Shown: positions 56,301 through 64,000 of the stretch, one piece after another | Numbering within the stretch: position 1 is the first letter of the stretch | How the letters are laid out: every line of letters starts with the position of its first letter | Origin: Gnetum montanum | Lineage: Eukaryota > Streptophyta > Gnetopsida > Gnetales > Gnetaceae | Assembly: GCA_015680685.1 (NCBI GenBank) | Contig: MNCI01011946.1 | Location: 502,766 to 566,765 of the forward strand | DNA length: 64,000 nucleotides | Reading direction: 5' to 3' | Made by a program: the position numbers and the translations under genes | Notes under the pieces: model-generated | What the model was told of the DNA's origin: nothing | The model's input: only the letters and a program-made list of their open reading frames with translations | The model's database searches: none

Positions 56301-58049
56301 GAAGTATTAATGCATCAAGAGATACTAGATTTATGAAATACATGATTATGTTTTAGTTCTATCCATTAGTTTAAAATGAAAACATGGTTTAAAAGAATAT
56401 TTCATAGTGTTTGATATCATGACTGTATGTTTATACTATTTCCATGTAATAAACATTATATATAGTGTTTTGCATATTATTTCTCAATTTATCTAAAGTA
56501 AAATATGGTTGATTTATGTATGTTTTAGAAGCCTAGGAGCTCTCAAATCATAGAATTAAAGTTACATACATGAGGTTCAAGAGACACCACTCGTCATACA
56601 TGCATGTCCACTATTGAAGCTTAATTTGCATTCCAAGTGCTCTTGCATTCAAAGCTTACTAAATCTCCATGAATCTTTTGGAAAAAGGTTTGCATGTCCC
56701 TAAATGACCCTTAATTCTATAAATGTAATGCCTTTGGTGCATTTATAATCTTATTTCTAAGTTGTTTAAACTAGTATTTTGCATTTTTGAATTAACAATG
56801 ACTTCAATGTAACTTGAAATTTTATTAGAGAAAAAAACATAGACTCATTGTGACCATATTACAAGCTTTTTATTATTTCATTGTCGTTCATTGTGAACAT
56901 TTTCCACAGGTTCATGACTTGTCATCAACTTGCAATGGTAGCTTATATGATCTATTTTGAGAAATTGTTAGCATAACTTAAGCTTTTTATTATTTCACAA
57001 TGTTCACTGTGAACATTTTTCTAATGGGACAATGACTTGTAATCAACTCATGATTACAGCTTATAAGGCATGTCTTGAAAACATTTTGGCATAGCTCTTG
57101 ATTATCAATCATGGTCAACTCATGGTGATTGTTGTTTTCAAGTTATGAAATACCGCGATTCATAATAAAGTTGCTATACACACAAAATTAGAGGAAAAAA
57201 GGAAAAATTCAAAGTTTTCAAACCTGAAAAGAAGCCTCTATTAATACTAAATTTGATATTGATCATTATTTCTTATTGATTTGAATGCTTTAAGATACTT
57301 ATACTTATTTTGATACTTCTTTAGACTTCAATTTTTGAGATATTGAGGCTTGAAAACTTTGATGTCAATTTGTATTTTTATGTGTTTCTTTGATTATGGC
57401 TTGGCATCATATTATTTCTATATGTTTAATGTTGATTTTACCTTGAATATATTTTTGTAAAATACTGTGAGAATTTTTGGTGGCTTCATTTAGCCACTTA
57501 GGATCTCCTTAGGCCATTAATGGACCTTCTTTGGCCTTGGCCATCACTTTACCATTCTATGTCTATGTGGGCTTTCTTTTCTTTACCTCTATTAGGCTTC
57601 ACCATCATGGCCTCCTTTGAGCCATCACCTGGGCCTTTTGTGAAACATCTTTAGTGTCTCCTTGGGCTATAATCTTGAGAGCCATTTTGGCTTCATCATT
57701 TGTACCTTTTTAGGTTACACTTTCTTCATAGGACATTCCACAATTATTTTGCTAAAGTTTTGTAGCTAGATGTCTTGGAGGTACATATAGCTATCCACTT
57801 CTGGTTCCAACACCTACATCCACTACACACCCACCACCTCCACCCCAATTGATAAAACTCCTTTCTATTCTCTTCTTATGCACCCATAATAATTTTCGTA
57901 ACAAAATTTTTTTAATTATTACTATTATAATTATTTATTTTTACATTTGATATTCAGCGTTTACCTTCCTTTTTATCATGTGCAAGTGCATCTGACCTTG
58001 CAATTGTAAGTACTTATTTCAAGAAGAGGACAAAACATTTAATTACATA
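56301..58049. other. AT-rich intergenic DNA with a short tandem duplication
   Basis: No open frame or known repeat recognised. Two imperfect copies of a unit of about 115 bp, each starting AAGCTTTTTATTATTTCA, lie near 56865 and 56979. A stretch at 57480-57720 repeats GGCCATCA/GGCTTCA-like words without clear periodicity. Confidence 0.5.
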
Positions 58050-60187
58050 TAAGAGTGGTATAAATAAAACACAAATCAATTATTTCTTGCTACACAAAAG
58101 AGATTGGGCCATGTAGAAAGACTGCAATGTTATACCTGGACAGGGCATTGCAACTTAGCATTAATTAATGGGCAAGGATTTAACTATACAAAGCTTTAAA
58201 TCTAGCATGAGAAAAGTGACTACATGTATAAAATGGTAGAATTTGAAGGAAGATAATATCACCTTATTTAGAGAACAATGTCCTCATGAAGGCACTTGGA
58301 ATTGAGATTACTCTACAAATTTAATTTGGGATCAAATGGAAAGTTGCATTAAGAAAATTGGAAAAAAAAACATCTTTGGTAAAACAAAAGGTAAAAAATA
58401 CATCCCAAAGGAGACATGTTATCCAAAACAAGAAAAAAAATGCTTTAAGGAATGACATCAAAGTGATAGCCAAGATTATAGGTTGATCTATAGAATGACA
58501 AAGAAAGAGGCAACTATTGCAGTATCTAAAGCAAAATGTAAGGCCTTGGATAGCTTTTATGTAAAATTAGGAACAAAGGAAGGAGAAAAATCTATTTATA
58601 AAGTGATAAAGTTAGAAATAAGAAATGTAGCGACATTGATCATGTCAAATGCATTAAGGAAGCAAAAGAAAGAACCTTGGTAAAAGATAATGAAATTTTG
58701 GATAGATGGGAAAGTTATTTTAAAGAATTTTTAAATAAGAATTTCCAATGAAAGTCATCCAAGAAGAAGAACCAAATTTTGAGTTTGGTTAATGAACTTT
58801 TCTTCTATGTGGGGAAGATAACATTATCAAACATGAAAAATGGAACAACTATTGGACCAAATAACATTGTTATAGAAACTTGAAAATCATTGGGAGATAC
58901 AGAAGTTTCTTGGTTGATACAATTATTTAACAAAATTTTGAAAGATGAAGATAACCCCAACAATTGGAGAAAAAGCTTTATTATTTCCATTTACAAAAAT
59001 GAAGGAGATGTACAAAATTGTGCAAACTATAGAGGGATCAAGCTAATGAGCCATATTATGAAGTTTTGGGAGAGCATCATAGAGTAGTATCTTGGACTTA
59101 TATCAAAAATATCAAAAAATCAATTTTGATTTATGCCAAGAAGATCTACTATACAAGCTATTCTCTTATATGACAATTAATGGAAAATTTAAGAAAAGAT
59201 AGAAAAAGATTACATATGATCTCCATTGACTTAGAAAAAGCATATGACAAAGTGCCTAAAGATATTATTTGGTGGGCCTTGTAGAGGACAAAACATCCCT
59301 AATAAATATATCAAAGTGATTTAAGACATGCATGAATGAGCTACCCCTAGGAATCAACATTTTGTGTGATGGTAAGGTGTTCATTTCTCAAGTCAAAGAC
59401 CTAAGTTCAAGCTTCAACGTAGCCACTCAAAGAAATTAGACTTTTGCTCATCTACCAACCCTCCTAGAACCTCACTTAGTGGGATGAGCACTATGGCTCT
59501 CGGTGATGATTCTTTTTTATGAAGGAGCTACCACTAGAATTAGAACAACTTGTGAAATAACATCTAATTTTTCCATCATAGTAAGTCTACATCAAGGGTT
59601 TGCACTTATCCAGTACTTATTTACCATTATTATGAATGAATTAACAAAGGAAATACAAGATGAAATCCCTTGGTGTACGTTATTTATAGATGATATTGTG
59701 TTGGTGGATATAGCTTGAGAAAATATTACTTCTAAAATGGAGAAGTGGAAACATGCTCTAGAATCAAAAGGCTTAAAAATTAGCAGAAGTAGGATAGAAT
59801 ATATAGAATGAAATTTTAATAATATCATTAATAGTAATAATGATGAAATAGTAGTAAAAATTCAAGACAAAAAAATCCGTCACCACAAATAGTTCCACTA
59901 TCTAGGATCAATCCTCTAATTAGGTGGTGAAATTGATAAAGATATAAAAAATAGAATTGAGGTATAATGGTTAAAATGGAGACAGACTAGTGGTATTTCA
60001 TGTGATAAAAGAATACTAATAAAATTGAAAAGGAAGTTTTATAGGACATCAATCAAGTTTGCTATCTTATATGGTGTTGAATGTTGGGTAGTACAAAAGA
60101 GACATAAATAATAAGTTAATGTTGTAGAAATGTGAATGTTTCAATAGATGTTGAATGTTACTAGAAGAGATAAACTAAATAATATAG
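58050..60187 (+). mobile_element. LINE (non-LTR retrotransposon) relic
   Basis: Broken reading frames match plant LINE RT in order: the endonuclease-RT connector (FLLHKRDWAM, NVIPGQGIATQH, LGTKEGEKSIYKV), RT (NWRKSFIISIYKNEGDVQNC, NYRGIKLMSHIMK near 59023, QFxFMPRRSTIQA, AYDKVPK, LHQGFALIQYLFTIIM, IPWCTLFIDDIVLVD near 59666-59710), then the C-terminal HHKxFHYLGSIL and FAILYGVECWVVQKRH. The catalytic box is FIDD rather than FADD. The 3' end is cut by the LTR at 60188. The upstream endonuclease is not recognisable. Confidence 0.82.
59332..59537 (+). repeat. tRNA-derived SINE, family 1, copy 2, with 19-bp TSD
   Basis: Body 59351-59518, flanked by ATGAATGAGCTACCCCTAG (59332-59350) and ATGAAGGAGCTACCACTAG (59519-59537), which match at 17 of 19 bases. 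The head GATGGTAAGGTGTTC is the same as in the copy at 10654. Box B is decayed (AAGTTCAAGC). The tail GATGATTC is followed by a T run. It interrupts the LINE RT in the middle of the palm region. Confidence 0.8.
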
Positions 60188-60932
60188 TGATGAGTTGCAA
60201 GTACCCCCTACTCCCAACCATACAAATCTCAAGTGTTCATGTGCAATCCAGTCAACTTTGTGAATGGAACTAGTGTGGTATCTAGATTGTTAAGCATTAA
60301 TCACAAGTCAATGTCTTCTCTCTTGGACTAGTGGTAGTTTTGTCATGTATGATTTAGTCCAAAGTGACGCATATGATTATGGATGTTATGTGGCTAAGGT
60401 TAAATTATATGAAAGTGTCAAAATTAATGATTTAAACTAATTAATAACAAGAAAATAAATCCTAAACTATCCTAAGGACAATGAGTGTTTGTTTCCAAAT
60501 TTCCATACACATCATGAACTCACATACCTACTACTAGGATTACCAAGTGTTATGCTATTGGGCAAACCAAGCCATAACATTGCTGGGTTTACCAAGCAAA
60601 TACGTATTTATGTGAGAAACTGGTCGTGCTCATTCCATTGATTGATTAACATGCATGAAAATGTGAATATTAACTAGTTACATGGAAAATAAATTACATT
60701 GAAAGTAAATATACTCTAAGTGAAAGTGTTGTAATGAATATGAATCAATCTCGATCTTATTAAAGTTCATGTAATGTGTCCAGGTACAATGCCAGGTACT
60801 CATTGACTGTTTGCTAAGATTATAGGAGAAAACTATAAGAGTTTGGCTATACTATTGATCAAATAATATCAAATACATGGTAAGTGCTTGCATATTTATA
60901 GGAAAATGTAGGCATTGCATCATTGGGGATGC
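60188..60932 (-). repeat. LTR H, minus strand, U5 and R part
   Basis: Starts TGATGAGTTGCAAGTACCCC at 60188, the reverse-complement terminus shared by the LTRs here, after LINE sequence ending TATAG. It includes the GGGTTTACC...TAGG segments of U5 and, read on the minus strand, CCTATAAATATGC near 60894. It stops at an N (60933). Its U3 seems to be in the inverted piece 61084-61452. Whether H is a solo LTR or a full element cannot be told. Confidence 0.75.
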
Positions 60933-60933
60933 N

Positions 60934-61452
60934 TATCTCTGGAGTGATTAAATTGCCAGAGCTTTGCTACTTCTAGTCTAGGGTGAGAAATGAGGGGAGT
61001 GCCACCTCTTATTTATAGATTTGGCGATGGACTGCGATATCGCATACGCGATATCACGGCTCATGCGATATCAAGTCTCATCATTAGGCAACTTCGTCAA
61101 TGCATTTCCATCAAGGAGGCCTTGTCAACGCATCCCCATTGACACATCTTAGATGTATCATCACATATGTGTGGATGAGAATGCGTTGATGCATTAATGG
61201 GTAGCACATCTTAGATGTGTTGACACATCCCCATCTATGTAGCTAAATGTGTTAACGCATCCCCAATGATGCAATGCCTACATTTTCCTATAAATATGCA
61301 AGCACTTACCATGTATTTGATATTATTTGATCAATAGTATAGCCAAACTCTTATAGTTTTCTCCTATAATCTTAGCAAACAGTCAATGAGTACCTGGCAT
61401 TGTACCTGGACACATTACATGAACTTTAATAAGATCGAGATTGATTCATATT
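60934..61452. other. 519-bp piece between two Ns, probably in reversed orientation
   Basis: Left part (60934-61083), read on the minus strand, is a U3 start: TGATGAGACTTGATATCG, GCGATATCGC dyads, TATAAATAAGAGG. Right part (61084-61452), read on the plus strand, is the U3 and R of LTR H. Its last 196 bases (61257-61452) are the exact reverse complement of 60737-60932. Turning the piece round would complete both LTR H and LTR F. Confidence 0.7.
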
Positions 61453-61453
61453 N

Positions 61454-62029
61454 AGAGCATTGACGAATGTGTATGGCTAACCAAGGAATTGACTACTCAT
61501 CGCAATTAGATTCTCTCACCCTTATCTCCTAGAACGTGGGATGAGTACGACTTGATTATGAGCATCTACGAATGTGTACGGCTAGTCAAGGAATCGGTTG
61601 CTCATCACACTTAGGCTAGTTAGGTGCCTCAGTACAACCACTTCGAGCACGTGCGTTACGTGTGGTGATCCCAGTAACGATTAGCGTTTGGTAGCCACAG
61701 TTGCATAGTTCAGGGTGTGTACGGTAAGTGGGAACGAATGCCAATGCTAGCTAATTTAGACTTAGGACCTTAGTTAGAGTTAGTTAGTTTCTCAACCCTT
61801 TGCTCTTAGTATAGAAGACATAAAACTAGAAAAGACCAAAAAAATCATATACCTCGAACTTACTTAACCATACACAATGACAACAACAAGTAAGTCTAGG
61901 AAGACAATGAATGATTAACCCCAAGTGTTCCATGGAGCGTTTAGGCATTTAGTCTGTGAAGTTCGACCGGATCGCGCGTGCTACGCTCGTTTCATATGGT
62001 TGAGTGTAGGGGTACCTCACCACTCATCA
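61454..62029 (+). repeat. Element F 5' LTR, R/U5 part
   Basis: Ends CACTCATCA at 62029 and aligns with the solo LTR (from about 20385) and with element E's LTR (TACAACCACTTCGAGC, GGTGATCCCAGTAACG). The U3 is probably 60934-61083 inverted. Comparison with the solo LTR suggests roughly 150-200 bp missing at the N (61453). Confidence 0.8.
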
Positions 62030-62030
62030 T

Positions 62031-62048
62031 TGGTGCCGTTGTTAGGGA
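62031..62048 (+). promoter_or_regulatory. Element F primer binding site (tRNA-Asp-like)
   Basis: TGGTGCCGTTGTTAGGGA, one base after the LTR. It matches 14 of 18 positions of the tRNA-Asp complement, with differences all transitions. Confidence 0.78.
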
Positions 62049-62169
62049 CTAAATGTTTGTGCGCCGAATTGAACATAAGGGATATCACTCACATCATTGT
62101 GAGCCTTAACGAACCTTCGGGTTAATCAAGAAAAAATTATATAACGGTGAATTTAGCACACCGATAAAA

Positions 62170-62935
62170 ATGCCTTCTTCTCATAAGAGCAACTCACCAC
62201 CTAAGGACCACACACGAGAAAGTCGATAAGATAAAAAACATAACCAAAATTAGCCAAGTCCTAAAAAATATAGGATGACATATACTCGTCCCGATGAGTA
62301 TATTCCTAATTTTACTTTTGTTCTCCATTAGGATAAACAACTGCGGTGGAGAGATTTGCGAGGTAACATTGTGTTACCCCCAAATCGATCAATCTCTCGC
62401 ATGCTTTTCCATGCCTTGGCACAAATTGGCATGCAAGAACTTTTTGCTGAATACATTGTGGAAGATTTTGACATGATGGATTATTATCCCACAGATGCCC
62501 AACGTATGAGAGATTTAAGGTAGGAGAGTCAACATGCACTTTTGAAGGGCAAGGTCCTACACGTCCTTAGCGAAATAGGAGATGAGGAACCCTTTATCAC
62601 AGGTTCTTTAGCAAAGGACGTTCCCCCTTCTAACGATGGTGAGGAGGATGAGTATCAGAACCTATGATCAATGATACATATCCCTGGTTCTGATGCCCAT
62701 GAACACCTGGTGTTCACAGAGGGAAAAACCACNCTCATCCTCTCCTTCCACATCTGGGCACAGCCACCATGAACATAAAGATGAGGATAAAAGTAAGAAG
62801 GATGAAAAACCTTGACGAGAAAGTCGAGAGAGAGGACAAGGGCAAGGACATAGGGAGAGTAGGGAAGAACGCACACATCACAGGCGTCATGAAAGAGACG
62901 ATCATGATGAGCCCCTACTCGTAACTTGAAGTATT
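62170..62935 (+). pseudogene. Element F gag, N-terminal module and linker
   Basis: Start MPSSHKSNSPPKDH at 62170, 139 bp from the PBS. It continues with YTRPDEYIPNFTFVLH, DLRGNIVLPPNRSISRML, a QIGMQELFAEYIVEDFD segment and YYPTDAQRMRDLR. Five or more stops, most explained by C-to-T or G-to-A change. The N at 62733 lies in the Ser-rich linker. Compared with element E about 40 codons are missing there. The linker's HRE/ERD/HDE-rich part (62810-62920) is present. Confidence 0.75.
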
Positions 62936-63004
62936 CTTGACATAACGGAGGAAGTTAGGATTCCCACAAGGCATTTAAAGGATAGCCGGATCAAACGATT
63001 AGAC

Positions 63005-64000
63005 ATGAATAACATCCCACTATTTGAAGGGGGATATAATGCTAATCCACAAAATTATTTACAGGCATTCCACAATGCCTGTGCCTTGCAGAATATAGAA
63101 AATGAGTGGCAAAAACTTAAGTTGTTCCCAAGGACACTCACCAAAAAAGCAGAAAGTTGGTACCAGTCTTTAGAACCGAAAACCATCAAGAGGTGGAGTA
63201 CGATGCTAGAACTGTTCAATAAGAAGTATCAAACGTACTCCAGAGTATCCAATTTGCGTAAGCAGATCCAAGGTTGGAAGCAAGGTACACACGAACCCTT
63301 GGATGCTGCCATGGCCCTCTATTACACATTATTACATCGTTGCCTGGGCCATGGGTACACTCAGCGGGATCAACTTCGCCACATCGTGGATGGGCTAAGG
63401 AATGAAACTAGAAGAACCCTTGGGACTTACGCCCAAGGAAGACTCTCACAACTTAGAGCCCATGAAGTACGTAGCTTGTTAGAGCAAGTAGCAAATGAAG
63501 AGGGTGAGCTACAAAAAAGGGAAAGTGCAAAAGAGTATAATCGTGATCCCTCCCTTCGAAAGAAGGGAGTGAAATTCCGTGATGAAGAGGATGAGTCACC
63601 AATCGAAGAACTGGTGAACCGAAAAACCTTGCCGATCAAACAATTAACAACAGAATTAGTGGCTAAGGTAGACGATGTATGGAGTTCTTTAGACTCTAAA
63701 ATCGAAACTGTCTTAAAAATTGTAGAAGAGTCTAAGGTTAAGCAAAGTAGTGACAAAGGTAAGAAAAAGTGGAGAGATTTAGGCCCTGCACATAACAAGG
63801 GTAAGGGAAAAATCACTAACTCCGATGTGGCTGAGGATTCTGATTCAGACGATGACGGTGGATGTGAGATCTGCCATTATGACCATCCTAAGGGATGTTG
63901 CCCCATCATCTCACATCTATAGGAGTCTGGGGTGTATGCACTTAATCCAAGACTCAACCGACAGCAAACACCCCGAAGGTTACCTTATCCACAAGGTAAC
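63005..64000 (+). CDS. Element F gag core and zinc knuckle, running off the window
   Basis: The longest open retroelement frame in the window: 305 codons from MNNIPLFEGGYN to a TAG at 63920-63922. Capsid-like core (WQKLKLFPRTLTKKAESWYQ, LFNKKYQTYSRVSNLRK, LYYTLLHRCLGHGYTQRDQL, TRRTLGTYAQGRL), Lys/Glu-rich helix, AKVDDVWSSLDSK, a basic stretch and an acidic Ser/Asp run, then the knuckle CEICHYDHPKGC (63862-63897). Frame is also open a little upstream. After the TAG the frame stays open to the window end (ESGVYALNPRLNRQQTPRR). The ATG at 63005 is internal to gag rather than a true start. Confidence 0.85.

Noticed and set aside
57480-57720. Possible minisatellite of GGCCATCA/GGCTTCA words
   Set aside because: No consistent period could be found by eye; left as low-complexity intergenic sequence.
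60737-61452. Large inverted repeat that could be a MITE, foldback element or hairpin locus
   Set aside because: The two arms are 100% identical, end exactly at Ns and lie within LTR U3/R sequence. An inverted contig explains all of this more simply.

Overview
This is a nuclear window from a seed plant: split genes with GT/AG introns, no bacterial operon structure, and plant-type LTR retrotransposons with tRNA-Asp-like primer sites. Many old, diverged and still nested elements, plus kilobase introns carrying transposon relics, suggest a large slowly purged genome (a gymnosperm or other large-genome plant), but the species cannot be fixed from sequence. Single Ns at 33167, 60933, 61453 and 62733 look like scaffold joins.

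Region 1 (1-12156): the 3' part of one host gene on the + strand, a GRIP-domain golgin (orthologue of Arabidopsis GRIP). I place fifteen 3' coding exons encoding about 519 residues of coiled coil, the C-terminal GRIP domain and the stop codon. Its two largest introns carry tRNA-derived SINEs and a LINE fragment. 12157-13849 is intergenic.

Region 2 (13850-56300): one retrotransposon nest. Element A (+, 13855-56295, TSD ATTAT) is an Athila/Tat-like Ty3 element. It is split by a solo LTR (19940-20921, TSD CACCC) and by element B (-, 21453-50951, TSD CCAAG/CCACG). B is split by element C (-, 28927-45058, TSD CCATC), and C's 5' LTR is split by element E (+, 42088-45019, internally deleted). A, B and C share one plan of about 12-13 kb: LTR, PBS, gag, protease, RT, RNase H, integrase, a conserved spacer of about 2 kb, a third ORF in the envelope position (globular domain plus long coiled coil), LTR. 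All are broken by stops and frameshifts.

Region 3 (56301-64000): AT-rich sequence, a LINE reverse-transcriptase relic (about 58050-60187) with a SINE in it, an LTR on the minus strand (H), then another + element (F) whose gag runs off the window. The H/F junction contains a 519-bp piece that appears to be assembled backwards.

Most notable: the spacer upstream of the third ORF carries, in all three full copies, a palindrome-rich block plus TATA box resembling the elements' own U3 promoters. It is followed in two copies by a matching 5' splice site, and in two copies an AG lies directly before the ORF's ATG. The spacer also begins with a second copy of the PPT-like motif found beside the 3' LTR. 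Together these suggest that the third ORF has its own promoter and intron, and that plus-strand DNA synthesis may have an internal start.
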